Shown here: positions 10,776 to 18,523 of the stretch, in pieces
Layout of the letters: every line of letters begins with the position of its first letter
How positions within the stretch are numbered: the first letter of the stretch is position 1
Assembly: GCA_020851075.1 (NCBI GenBank)
Contig: JADZDL010000287.1
Location: forward strand, 1-39,464
Direction of reading: 5' to 3'
DNA from: Planctomycetota bacterium
GTDB lineage: Bacteria; Planctomycetota; UBA1135; UBA2386
DNA: 39,464 nt
Notes under the pieces: generated by a model
Seen by the model: the letters and a program-made list of their open reading frames with translations, nothing else
Database searches by the model: none
What the model was told of the DNA's origin: nothing
Position numbers and translations under genes: made by a program

Positions 10776-11996
10776 ATGAAAGCTCATCTCTTGATCGTCG
10801 CTGCCGCCGCCTTCGCCGTTGCCGCGCAGGCGCAAAACGTGCTTGGCTTCACCGCTGGCCAAAACACGTCGTACACGGACCGTCTCGGCGCCAACAACCT
10901 CGAAGCCGACGGCCTCAACCACTACGACACGCGCGACTACATGGATTGGATGCTCGATCCAACCGACCCGACCGGCGCGACGATGAAGTTCACGTCGCTG
11001 CAGGTCATCGTGCAGGACCAGATCGGCACGACGGCCGATTCGTTCACGATCGTCGGCTACACCGAAGACCCGACGACGCCTGATTACCCCAGCCAGACCG
11101 CGGCCTGGTTCCGTTCGGGCGCGATCGCGCTGCCGGCGAGCACGGCGACGGGCGCTGTGGCCTGGATCTACACGGTCACCCCAGCGGCGATCCCCGCCGC
11201 GCCGAAGGGCGACGCTTGGATCGGCGTTGGCATGTTCCTCGGGCCGGTTGGCACGACCTGGCCGACGGATGGCCTGTCGACGCACTGCACGTTCGACAAG
11301 GACACGACGTACACGGGCACCGCGCTGCGTGACCTTGCTGGCGCCCAGATCGCCAACATGCCGCTCAGCAACACGGCCTGCTGGCTTCCGGTGACGGCTG
11401 GCGTGCCCACGGGCCCGGCCACCTACCCGACGTCGGCTTCGGGCCGCCGCCAGATCTGGCTCGCCCTGAACGCCCCGGTCGCCAGTGGCGTGCCGGTCAC
11501 CCAGACCAACCAGGCGTCCTACCCGTCGAGCAATGCCGGCGGTGCGAACGCGCTCGTCCCGCTGGGCGGCACGACGAACATGTTCTCGGGTCTCTATCCT
11601 GACCTGAACGACAACCACGCGCAGACCCCGGCCCGCGCCGACGAGATCGGTTTCCTCGTCAACGACGCCAGCCTGCCGAACGCGCCGGTCTTCGTGCTGA
11701 TCGCCTTCGGTGGCAGCCCCATCGGCAGCACGCCGCTGGCGCCGCTGATGGCCGGCCTGTCGGGCCCGGGCACCAAGGGTAACGTCTGCATCGACTTCAC
11801 GTCGGCCGCGACGTTCCTTGGCTTCTCGAACGGCACGGGCGTCTACCAGCACATGCTGGCGCTGAGCCCGGCGACGCGTCTGGCCCTCACGGGCTTCTCG
11901 CCGATCGACGTCTGGTACCAGGGCTTCATGCTCAACACGGCCGCGGTTGGCGGCATCGAAGCGCACGCCACGGGCTGCGGCATCCAACACCTGTGA
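10776..11996 (+). CDS. Secreted protein of unknown function, 406 aa
   Basis: A short signal peptide (MKAHLLIVAAAAFAVAAQAQ) leads into a mature protein rich in T, P, G and A with few charged residues, typical of the secreted beta-rich proteins of this lineage. No catalytic motif is visible. The C terminus ends in HATGCGIQHL, with a preceding segment LSPATRLALTGFSPIDVWYQ that may be a compact terminal domain. The ATG at 10776 is supported by AGGAAAG about 6 nt upstream. The stop overlaps the GTG start of the next gene (GTGA), so the two are translationally coupled. Confidence 0.85.
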   Translation: MKAHLLIVAAAAFAVAAQAQNVLGFTAGQNTSYTDRLGANNLEADGLNHYDTRDYMDWMLDPTDPTGATMKFTSLQVIVQDQIGTTADSFTIVGYTEDPTTPDYPSQTAAWFRSGAIALPASTATGAVAWIYTVTPAAIPAAPKGDAWIGVGMFLGPVGTTWPTDGLSTHCTFDKDTTYTGTALRDLAGAQIANMPLSNTACWLPVTAGVPTGPATYPTSASGRRQIWLALNAPVASGVPVTQTNQASYPSSNAGGANALVPLGGTTNMFSGLYPDLNDNHAQTPARADEIGFLVNDASLPNAPVFVLIAFGGSPIGSTPLAPLMAGLSGPGTKGNVCIDFTSAATFLGFSNGTGVYQHMLALSPATRLALTGFSPIDVWYQGFMLNTAAVGGIEAHATGCGIQHL

Positions 11997-12508
11997 GCCA
12001 GTCCACCGCTATTGCAGCCCTGGGGCTCGTAGCGGTCGCTGGAATCGGTGCCTGGTGCTGGTTCGATCGCGAACCAGCACCGGTGACGCCGGCGGCGCCC
12101 GCTGTCGTTGCTCCCACCGAGCCGAAGCCGAGTGCGCTGCTTCCCGTGCAGGCCGACTTGCAACCCAAGGTTGCTGAGGCCAAGCCTGCCGCCAAGGAGC
12201 CTGCCATTCGATTTCCGGATGGCTCGACGATGCCGGCACTCAATGGTGTGAAGTCCGACGTCGTGATCCAGTGGGGCACCCGTCCTTTCACGAAGATCAT
12301 CGGGACCGAAGATGGTCCCAACGGGTGGAAGTGGTACGTGCACGAGAACGGCACGCGCTCGACGACCGCCATGATCGACATGAACGGGGTGCCTTCGCCG
12401 ACAGGCCTCGTCGCGGAGCCGACTACGGCGCTGCCGACGCGAATGGAGTTTGAAGAAGGGCTCAAGAATGGCGCTGGCGGTAGTGCTGGCGGCAGCGGCA
12501 AGAAGTAG
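11993..12508 (+). CDS. Small membrane-anchored protein of unknown function
   Basis: 171 residues starting at a GTG that overlaps the previous stop by four bases. An N-terminal hydrophobic helix (STAIAALGLVAVAGIGAWCW) is followed by a proline/alanine-rich linker (about residues 28-72). A small domain follows with VVIQWGTRPFTKIIGT and NGWKWYVHENGTRSTT. The tail is glycine-rich and ends in lysines (GGSAGGSGKK). I do not recognise the family. The coupling suggests it works with, or is regulated together with, the secreted protein upstream. Confidence 0.7.
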   Translation: MSQSTAIAALGLVAVAGIGAWCWFDREPAPVTPAAPAVVAPTEPKPSALLPVQADLQPKVAEAKPAAKEPAIRFPDGSTMPALNGVKSDVVIQWGTRPFTKIIGTEDGPNGWKWYVHENGTRSTTAMIDMNGVPSPTGLVAEPTTALPTRMEFEEGLKNGAGGSAGGSGKK

Positions 12509-12560
12509 TCGCTGCGTTGCGCGTCGAGTGGATCGGATCTCAGAATCCTGATCCTCGACC

Positions 12561-12577
12561 GCGGGAGAACCCGCTTT
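12561..12577 (+). terminator. Short hairpin with T run after the 10776-12508 unit
   Basis: gcggg-agaa-cccgc followed by ttt: a 5-bp GC stem with a 4-nt loop about 50 bp after the stop at 12508. Small for an intrinsic terminator, but correctly placed before the next promoter. Confidence 0.45.
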
Positions 12578-12592
12578 CCATCCGGCTAGCGC

Positions 12593-12598
12593 TACTCT
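12593..12598 (+). promoter_or_regulatory. Putative -10 element of the dioxygenase gene
   Basis: TACTCT inside GCTACTCT, 24 nt before the ATG at 12623. The same GCTAnnnT context occurs before proS and trpS. Confidence 0.4.
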
Positions 12599-12622
12599 CC
12601 CCGAACCCTCTCGGACCGCGCC

Positions 12623-13246
12623 ATGGAAACGAACCCCCTATTGAGCCGTCGTCGCATGCTGTTCGCAGCGGCGGCGATCCCTGCCGTCAGTCTGTTGCAG
12701 AGCTGCGCCACCAATCGTGGCCGCGCCGCAGCCGTTGCCCGCAATCCCGCGGATCCGGAACCGACCGTGGAGCAGACGGAGGGGCCGTTCTATCGGCTGT
12801 TCTCGTCAGCCAGGTCCGATCTGCGCGAGCCTGGCATGCAGGGTACCGAGCTCGAGGTCATGGGCCGTGTGCTCGACAAGCACGGCAAACCGCTCGCCAA
12901 TACGCTGCTCGACTTCTGGCAGTGTAATGCGGCCGGCGTCTACGACCTGCGCACCTACCGTCTGCGCGGCCATCAGTTCACGGATGCCGAAGGTCGCTAC
13001 CGCCTCACGACGATCGTGCCGGGCCTCTACCAGCCGCGCACGCGCCACATCCACGTCAAGCTGCAGCCGACGGGCGCTGATGTGCCCGATGCTCCAGGCA
13101 TGCTGAATCTGACGACGCAGCTGTACTTCCCGGGGGAGCCCGATAACAAGAAGGACACGATCTTCGATCCGTCGCTCGTTGTCGCCATGGACACGGCCGG
13201 GGAGAAGAAGCTGGCGCGCTACGACTTCGTGCTCGATCTGGGCTGA
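12623..13246 (+). CDS. Exported intradiol ring-cleavage dioxygenase, Tat/lipoprotein type
   Basis: 207 residues. Family members open catechol-type aromatic rings between the two hydroxyls with O2 at a non-haem Fe(III). The four iron ligands are visible in the expected order: Tyr107 (NAAGVYDL), Tyr136 (PGLYQ), His142 and His144 (RHIHVKL), followed by LTTQLYFPGEPDN. The N terminus has a twin-arginine-like SRRRMLF and a lipobox ending LLQSC (Cys28), so the enzyme is probably folded in the cytoplasm, exported by Tat and lipid-anchored. This exported subgroup has no fixed substrate and sits apart from ortho-cleavage operons; nothing nearby suggests aromatic catabolism. It converges on the thioredoxin-like gene, with a hairpin in between. 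Confidence 0.92.
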   Translation: METNPLLSRRRMLFAAAAIPAVSLLQSCATNRGRAAAVARNPADPEPTVEQTEGPFYRLFSSARSDLREPGMQGTELEVMGRVLDKHGKPLANTLLDFWQCNAAGVYDLRTYRLRGHQFTDAEGRYRLTTIVPGLYQPRTRHIHVKLQPTGADVPDAPGMLNLTTQLYFPGEPDNKKDTIFDPSLVVAMDTAGEKKLARYDFVLDLG

Positions 13247-13286
13247 CTCGATATGGGCTGAGTCGGCACACGTCGCGCGGCAAGAA

Positions 13287-13318
13287 GGTGCCGCCAGTGC
13301 CTTGGCACCAGCGGCACC
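13287..13318. terminator. Hairpin between two convergent genes
   Basis: ggtgccgc and gcggcacc form an 8-bp perfect stem, with a smaller inner TGCC/GGCA pairing. It lies between the stops of the dioxygenase (13246) and the thioredoxin-like gene (13326) and could serve both strands. There is no strong T run. Confidence 0.5.
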
Positions 13319-13325
13319 CATTCTG

Positions 13326-14417
13326 TCACTGCTTCTTCGTTGCCTTCGCGAGCAGTTCCTTCACGACCTCCGTGGCCGCGTCGCCATCGTGTCCGCGATA
13401 GCGGATCGACTGGTCGACATCGAGCACGACGATCGTCGGCCAACCACGCACCGCCCAATCATCGGCGATTGCGCGTTCTTGACCGTCTGGCTTGTTTTGG
13501 AAGCTGCGCCACGTCAGCTGATTCTTCTCGACCGCCGTCTTGGCGCGATCGAGCTTGTCACTGTTCACACCCACCAACGCAAACGGCTGATCCTTCAACT
13601 CATTCACGAGCGACCGCTCGTGCGGGTACATGGCCCGGCAAGGGCCTCACCAATCGCCCCAGAAGTCGAGGAACACGACCTTGCCGCGATAGTCGCTGAG
13701 CTTGAAGGCCACGCCGTCGAGGTCCACGCCCGTGATCTCGGGAGCCGCCATGCCGATGCCGAACTTCTCGACTTCGACCACGAGCTCGTCGAACTGGGAT
13801 TGCAGGCGCTTGTCGCCGGCTTTCGCGATCGCTGCGGCCACGGTGGCCTTGGCGGTCACGTAGGCCTCGGACTTCACGGGTTCAGAACGCAGCGTCTTCT
13901 CGCCGCGATGGAACGCGATCCAGCCAAGCAGCGGCAGGTTCTTGCCGTGCTTCTCGATCTTGCCCATCACTTCTTTGGCGTAGTCGGCATCGACCATCTG
14001 GTCGAGGTAGCCCAGGGACGCGCCGAGTTGCCCCAGCTTGTCGCTGTCGAGGTGCGCGAGCAGCATGTCGATGACCTCGCGAGTCTCCGCTGGCTTCTCG
14101 CCCATGTTCATGGCGGGCAGCAGGAAGCTCACGGCGTCGTCGCCCGAGAACTCCTTGGCAGCGGCGATGTGCTTCTTCAGCAGCTCGCTGAAGTCGGGAC
14201 GCATCGAGATCGCCGCGACAGGCTTGTCGTCGGCCTTGGCAGTTTCAGAGGCCTTCTGGGCCTCCTGCATCTGCTTTTGCCAGGTCTGGATGACCTGTCG
14301 GTACTCGGTCTGCAGTTCCTGCAGCCGTTGTTTTGCAGGGCTCACCTCGGCTGCGTCCTGTGCCCAAGCCTGGCACAGGAGCAGTGGGATGGCGAGCCAT
14401 GATCGGGTGTGTTTCAT
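13326..14417 (-). CDS. TlpA/thioredoxin-like exported protein with in-frame TGA at UGPC (candidate selenoprotein)
   Basis: Read through one TGA, the gene encodes 363 residues: a signal peptide (MKHTRSWLAIPLLLCQAWAQ), a coiled-coil-like helix (about 27-65), an alpha-helical middle, and a TlpA/AhpC-TSA thioredoxin domain from about residue 225. The redox motif reads FLDFWGDW-[TGA]-GPCRAMYPHERS, so the TGA (13647-13649, codon 257) stands exactly at the first cysteine of CxxC. Downstream the fold continues intact in the same frame (FALVGVNSD, then RGWPTIVVLD with the cis-Pro, then IRYRGHDG). Selenocysteine insertion is the favoured reading; a TGC/TGT to TGA nonsense mutation is the alternative. 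TGA is used as a normal stop by many neighbours, including this gene's own end, so the code is not reassigned. No selA/B/C/D gene lies in the window. A -35/-10 pair precedes the ATG closely. Confidence 0.75.
13605..13649 (-). promoter_or_regulatory. Putative bacterial SECIS element after the in-frame TGA
   Basis: On the coding strand the TGA is followed directly by ggccc-ttgcc-gggcc, a 5-bp hairpin. A second hairpin follows: CACGAGC, loop GGUC, GCUCGUG, with a perfect 7-bp stem (13622-13605). The apical loop begins 31 nt after the TGA, starts with G and contains GGUC. Bacterial SECIS elements are known to have a small apical loop with a G at the start, 16-37 nt after the UGA, and the fdhF element of E. 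coli also shows GGUC in its loop. Caveat: the stem covers codons for conserved residues HERSLV, so it is partly forced by the protein. Confidence 0.6.
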
Positions 14418-14426
14418 GGTGGGGGC

Positions 14427-14454
14427 ATTGTCGGGCCTGGGGGCTCTGGTGCAA
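14427..14454 (-). promoter_or_regulatory. Putative promoter of the thioredoxin-like gene
   Basis: On the minus strand TTGCAC (14454-14449), a 16-nt spacer and GACAAT (14432-14427). GACAAT ends 9 nt before the ATG at 14417, which predicts a leader of about 2-3 nt. No Shine-Dalgarno sequence is present. Confidence 0.5.
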
Positions 14455-14492
14455 CTGACCACCGGACCGTTCCGCCCGTAGCCCCGGGTCGC

Positions 14493-14498
14493 TATCCT
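14493..14498 (+). promoter_or_regulatory. Putative -10 element of proS
   Basis: TATCCT within GCTATCCT, 11 nt before the proS ATG at 14510. No Shine-Dalgarno sequence follows, so the mRNA would have a leader of only about 4 nt. Confidence 0.5.
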
Positions 14499-14509
14499 GT
14501 TCGGCCCTT

Positions 14510-16234
14510 ATGCGCCTCAGCCAGATCCTGATCTCGACCCTTCGCGACGACCCTGCCGACGCGGAAATCCCGAGCCACAAGCTGCTCGCCCGTTCGGGCT
14601 TCATCGTCAAGATCGCCGCGGGCGTCTACACGTTTGCGCCGCTGATGTGGCGCGTCGTGAAGAAGTTCTCGCAGATCGTGCGCGAAGAGCTCGATCGGGA
14701 AGGCGCCAACGAAGTGATGCTGCCGATCATGCAGCCGAAGGAATTGTGGGTAGCGAGCGGTCGCTGGGATCGTTATGTGACCGACGGGATCATGTTCACG
14801 CTGAAGGACCGCAAGGGCAGCGAGATGTGCCTCGGCCCGACGCACGAAGAGGTCATGACGACCTACGTGAGTGCGCAGGTGAACAGCTACAAGCAGATGC
14901 CGGTCAACTGCTACCAGATCCAGGACAAGTTCCGCGACGAGATCCGGCCGCGTTTTGGCCTCATGCGTGGGCGCGAGTTCATCATGATGGACGCGTACTC
15001 GTTCGACGCCGACGTGGCGGGGCTCGATGTCGCGTACCAGAAGATGCGCAACGCCTACTGCCGCATCTTCGAACGCTGCGGCGTCAAGTACACGGTCGTG
15101 CAGGCGGACTCCGGCGCGATCGGTGGTGCCGGCAGCGAAGAGTTCATGGTCATCGCCGATTCGGGCGAAGACGCGATCCTCTACTGCGACGAGAGTGGTT
15201 ACGCGGCGAACGTCGAGAAGGCGATCAGCAAGCTGCCCGCGGCACCTGCGGGTGGTGAGCCAAAGCCGATGGAGAAGATCGCCACGCCCGACGTGAAGAC
15301 GGTGGCGCAGCTCGAAGCGTTCTTCCCCGGCTGGGTGGCCGGTCGCATGGCGAAGACCGTGCTCTACCACGTCACGTGGAAGAACAAGGAGAAGGTGGTC
15401 GCCGTGATGATGCGCGGCGATCTCGAGATCAACGAGGTCAAGCTCACGAACGCGCTCGATGCGCTGAAGGTGCGGCTCGCGACCGACGAAGAGATCAAGG
15501 CGGCCACGGGCGCGGAAACGGGCTTTGCGGGCCCGGTTGGTCTTCGCGACGATGTGCCGCTGCTCGCGGACGAATCGCTGCAGGGTGTCACCAACCTGCT
15601 CGTCGGCTGCAACGAGTCGGGTTTCCACTGCCTCAACGTCAACCTCGGCCGCGACTGCCGCATGCCGTCGTTCAAGGAACTGCGCACGGCGCGCGCCGGT
15701 GAAGGTTGCCCGATTTCGGGCCAGCCGCTGCAGCAGGCGCGCGGCATCGAAGTGGGACACATCTTCAAGCTCGGCACCAAGTACTCGAAGGCGATGGCGG
15801 CCACGTTCATGGACCAGGGTGGCAAGCCGACCCCGTTCGTGATGGGCTGCTACGGCATCGGTGTGTCGCGCACGCCGGCCGCCGCGGTCGAGCAGAACTT
15901 TGATGAGAAGGGCATCGTCTGGCCGGTGGCGATCGCGCCGTTCGAATGCGTGGTCGCGATGCTCGATCCCAAGCGCGACGAGCAGATCGCGCTCGCCGAC
16001 AAGCTCTACGCCGACCTCAAGGCCGCGGGTGTCGATGTGTGCCTCGACGACCGGCCGTTGAGCCCGGGCGCGAAGTTCAAGGACCACGAACTCATCGGCA
16101 TGCCGGTGCAGGTATTCGTCGGCCGCAAGGCGGGCGAAGGCGGGGTCGAGTTCCTCGTGCGCAAGGGCATGCAGAAGGGCGATTGTGCCGCGACTGAGGT
16201 CGTGGTGAAGACGCTCGCCGCGTTGGGTCGGTAG
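14510..16234 (+). CDS. proS: Prolyl-tRNA synthetase (bacterial type with editing domain)
   Basis: 574 residues, the usual length for the bacterial enzyme. It charges tRNA-Pro and clears Ala-tRNA-Pro in cis. The class II core is clear: motif 1 region RSGFIVKIAAGVYTFAPLMW, motif 2 FRDEIRPRFGLMRGREF, motif 3 GCYGIGVSR (around residue 447). The INS editing insertion lies between them (about 230-400, including ATFMDQGG just after). The C-terminal anticodon-binding domain follows with CVVAMLDPKRDEQ and VCLDDRPLSPGAKFKDHELI. The ATG at 14510 gives the canonical MRLSQILISTLRD start. It is divergent from the thioredoxin-like gene, with two promoters within about 90 bp. Confidence 0.97.
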   Translation: MRLSQILISTLRDDPADAEIPSHKLLARSGFIVKIAAGVYTFAPLMWRVVKKFSQIVREELDREGANEVMLPIMQPKELWVASGRWDRYVTDGIMFTLKDRKGSEMCLGPTHEEVMTTYVSAQVNSYKQMPVNCYQIQDKFRDEIRPRFGLMRGREFIMMDAYSFDADVAGLDVAYQKMRNAYCRIFERCGVKYTVVQADSGAIGGAGSEEFMVIADSGEDAILYCDESGYAANVEKAISKLPAAPAGGEPKPMEKIATPDVKTVAQLEAFFPGWVAGRMAKTVLYHVTWKNKEKVVAVMMRGDLEINEVKLTNALDALKVRLATDEEIKAATGAETGFAGPVGLRDDVPLLADESLQGVTNLLVGCNESGFHCLNVNLGRDCRMPSFKELRTARAGEGCPISGQPLQQARGIEVGHIFKLGTKYSKAMAATFMDQGGKPTPFVMGCYGIGVSRTPAAAVEQNFDEKGIVWPVAIAPFECVVAMLDPKRDEQIALADKLYADLKAAGVDVCLDDRPLSPGAKFKDHELIGMPVQVFVGRKAGEGGVEFLVRKGMQKGDCAATEVVVKTLAALGR

Positions 16235-16240
16235 GGCCGT

Positions 16241-16286
16241 CAGGTCTCACCCACTCAGGTCTTCACCTACTCGGTCCTCACCTGCT
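16241..16286. repeat. Three imperfect 15-16 bp tandem repeats
   Basis: Units caggtctcacccact (16241-16255), caggtcttcacctact (16256-16271) and cggtcctcacctgct (16272-16286). They fill the gap between the convergent stops of proS (16234) and the nucleotidyltransferase gene (16278) and run into the last codons of the latter. No function can be read from them. Confidence 0.7.
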
Positions 16287-17336
16287 CAGGGCGTCGCGAG
16301 CGATTTGCGCTCCCTGAGCAGATTCTGGCCACCGCTTCTCTGCCGCCGCGAGTCCGCGCAGGACCTTGCCGGTCACTGCAGGGCCGCTTGCTGCAAACGC
16401 TCTGCCAGTGGCTTGCAGATCCTCGGGGCGATCCTCGGCAAGCACCTCGAGCAGGAGGGCGGCCTGATGGAGGTCCTTTGCACTCTTGGTCTGCTGCACC
16501 AGCGAGCGTGTTTGGCTCACAAGTAGCTTGTGGAGTGCCAATCGGGCTGGGGCCGGGACGACGACTAGCAGGGCGCCGTTCTTGTGGATTGCCGCAGTAG
16601 GCTGCGCCTCGTCGATCAGGAGCGACAGATACTTGATCGGCGCTGCCGCGGCGCCAAGGCGAGGCAGGTAGACGGGGTCTTCCTGTCCGTCCCGGCCCGG
16701 GGTCAGCAGGTCGACCCGAAGCTGCTTTCCGCGTACCTTGAACGAGGTCGACGGCTGTCTTGGATCCAGTTGTGGTACCGGCAGGAATCCCATCTGCAAG
16801 CTCTCGAGGACATCGGGAATGTCGGCTTCGAGAGCCGGCGCGGCGATCATCAGGTGACTCGCCAGATCGACATCCTGGGTTCGCCAGGCGGCTTCGGGCC
16901 AGGCAACTCCAAGAGCTGCGCCCACCTGCGCAAACGCGTAGGAGCCCACCAGGGCCGCCCCAAGTCGAAATACCCCAGCATCTGCCAACGCACCTAGAAC
17001 TCGGGCCACAGCATGCGGCAACTGCGGGATGCCCGCGACGTGGAGCAAGCGTGCCAGACGCAGGATCGGGACTAGATCGAGTTCGTGGTCCTGCCGCAAC
17101 TGTTCGTGTTGCTTGAGGATCGCGGCGAGTGCTTTCGTGTCAGGGCCAATCGCGAGTTGTCGTTTCTTGTTCCCTGGATCGCTGTACTGAAAATAGACGT
17201 ATGCCTTGCCTGCTACCGTCTTCTTGGTGAATGAGCCAGCCAGGTGAGACCACTGGCGGCCGCTGTCGCTGGCGAGTAGCAGGGCCAGCAACTCGGCATG
17301 AAGGGTCTGCGTGTCCTCTGGAAGGCGAGCAATCAT
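16278..17336 (-). CDS. GSU2403-type nucleotidyltransferase
   Basis: 352 residues. The central domain has a polymerase-beta-like nucleotidyltransferase site: GS at 131-132 (ALVGSYAFAQVGAALGV), paired aspartates D155 and D157 (WRTQDVDLAS) and a third aspartate D209 (QLRVDLLTP). This is the NTP_transf_8/GSU2403 arrangement, related in fold to AbiEii/MenT-type toxins, though the biochemical role of GSU2403 proteins is not established. The N-terminal 100 residues are a conserved helical extension (SFTKKTVAGKAYVYFQYSD). There is no partner gene on either side. The ATG at 17336 is embedded at the edge of a strong palindrome, which suggests tight control, perhaps by the protein itself. It is relatively AT-rich at its start compared with its neighbours. 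Confidence 0.82.
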   Translation of the reverse strand: MIARLPEDTQTLHAELLALLLASDSGRQWSHLAGSFTKKTVAGKAYVYFQYSDPGNKKRQLAIGPDTKALAAILKQHEQLRQDHELDLVPILRLARLLHVAGIPQLPHAVARVLGALADAGVFRLGAALVGSYAFAQVGAALGVAWPEAAWRTQDVDLASHLMIAAPALEADIPDVLESLQMGFLPVPQLDPRQPSTSFKVRGKQLRVDLLTPGRDGQEDPVYLPRLGAAAAPIKYLSLLIDEAQPTAAIHKNGALLVVVPAPARLALHKLLVSQTRSLVQQTKSAKDLHQAALLLEVLAEDRPEDLQATGRAFAASGPAVTGKVLRGLAAAEKRWPESAQGAQIARDALSR

Positions 17337-17370
17337 TTATACGCAGAGTATTTGCACTCTGCGTATAAAT
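17335..17370. promoter_or_regulatory. Perfect 15-bp inverted repeat at the nucleotidyltransferase start
   Basis: Left arm atttatacgcagagt (17335-17349), 6-nt spacer, right arm actctgcgtataaat (17356-17370), without mismatch. It is strikingly AT-rich for this DNA and overlaps the start codon of the gene at 17336; both arms contain TATA-like -10 candidates. The likely role is an operator for a dimeric repressor; a regulatory RNA hairpin in the leader is the alternative. Confidence 0.75.
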
Positions 17371-17584
17371 CAAGACGACCCCGAGGGGCTGGCTCAGCGT
17401 CGACTCGTTCCCCAGCCTAGGCCAGTAGCTGAGCCAAGGCAGCAGGGTGGCTTCCGAGGCACGATTCGCCGTTCCTCTTCAATCAAGAAGTTCGAGGTTT
17501 GTCTACGTCGCTACCAGCTCAGCGAAAAGCGCCCCAGGCAAGGATCCCCAGGCTAGACTCGCGTCTCCACCTTCTCGAGAAACC

Positions 17585-18493
17585 ATGACTCGCCATCTCC
17601 TCCCTCTGCTGTTCTCCGCCCTTGTTCCCGCTTTGTCCGCGCAAACCGTTGACACGATTGGCGGCGCAACGACTGCCCCGCTGCGTACCGCAACGAGCAA
17701 GGCGAGCCTGTTCCGCGTCGATACGTCGGTGCTCCTGCTCGACTACGAGATGTACCTCAACGTGCCGGGTGTGGAGACGTTGACGTTCTTCGTGCACCGC
17801 TACCACTCGCGCGCCGGCATCTACACGCTGGAATGGACGGCGAACGTCACCGTGAACGGCACTGGTGTTGGGCCTGCGTTCTATTCGACTGGACCGATTG
17901 CGTTGCCGTTGGTGGAAGGCAACCACTACCAGATCGGTGTCGGTTGGCCTGGCTCGCTCAGCTATCACTACATCACGTCGGCGACGAATTCGCCGGTGTC
18001 GTTTGGTGCATGGCAGCGCGCGCAGACACCAGGGTTTCCGGTGCCGACCTCGTTTTCGATTCCGGCGGGTCACGACTCGGCGATGTACTACCAGCGCCTG
18101 ACCACCGTGCCCCTGCCCGCAGTCGACATCATTGGCACAGGCTGCGCGGCTGGCTCGCTTATCCCGAGGCTCGTAGCTAGTGGTGTGCCGACGATCGGGA
18201 CCACCAAGAGCCTGGATCTCGTCGATGCCGTTGCCAATACCCTCGCGGTCTATTCGGTGGCGCTGGGGCACACAACGGCAGTTCCGACACCGCTGTTCGG
18301 TTGCGATGTCTGGCTTGATCTGCTGGCGCCCATTGCGACCAGCGCGGTGATCACCTCGGCCACTGGGATCGCCGGCCAGTCCCTTTCGATTCCGGCGGAC
18401 CCGTCGTTCCTCGGTGTGCTGCTCTCCGCGCAGGCTGGCGTGTTGTCCGCGGGCATCGACATGACGAACGCGCTGGACCTCGTCGTGAACTGA
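17585..18493 (+). CDS. Secreted protein with shared C-terminal domain
   Basis: 302 residues. Signal peptide MTRHLLPLLFSALVPALSAQ, then a beta-rich domain (about 20-180). A C-terminal domain starts at VDIIGTGCAAGSLIPRL and ends SIPADPSFLGVLLSAQAG and ALDLVVN. The last part matches in pattern the end of the secreted protein at 31208 (LSIPNDPSYNGVNLFCQA), so both carry the same terminal module, which may serve surface anchoring or sorting; that role is inferred. No enzyme motif is visible. The start at 17585 is chosen because it begins the signal peptide; TAGACT lies about 30 nt upstream. Confidence 0.82.
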   Translation: MTRHLLPLLFSALVPALSAQTVDTIGGATTAPLRTATSKASLFRVDTSVLLLDYEMYLNVPGVETLTFFVHRYHSRAGIYTLEWTANVTVNGTGVGPAFYSTGPIALPLVEGNHYQIGVGWPGSLSYHYITSATNSPVSFGAWQRAQTPGFPVPTSFSIPAGHDSAMYYQRLTTVPLPAVDIIGTGCAAGSLIPRLVASGVPTIGTTKSLDLVDAVANTLAVYSVALGHTTAVPTPLFGCDVWLDLLAPIATSAVITSATGIAGQSLSIPADPSFLGVLLSAQAGVLSAGIDMTNALDLVVN

Positions 18494-18523
18494 GCCGGCT
18501 CACCCGCAGGACGACCCGGCTCA
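18491..18523 (+). terminator. Hairpin at the stop codon of the 17585 gene
   Basis: TGAGCCGG (18491-18498, including the stop codon) pairs with CCGGCTCA (18516-18523), an 8-bp perfect stem with a 17-nt loop. There is no T run. The same hairpin sequence is nearly copied about 110 bp further on. Confidence 0.45.

Noticed and set aside
13326..13631. The downstream half of the thioredoxin-like gene as a separate 101-aa gene
   Set aside because: Its ATG lies inside the thioredoxin fold, after the redox motif; there is no ribosome site, and the frame is continuous with the upstream half through the TGA.
14492..16087. 531-residue minus-strand frame opposite proS
   Set aside because: Shadow of proS; no recognisable protein.
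17311..17556. Small plus-strand frame divergent from the nucleotidyltransferase, a possible partner gene
   Set aside because: No start signal, no family, and its first residues only reflect the palindrome read in the other direction.
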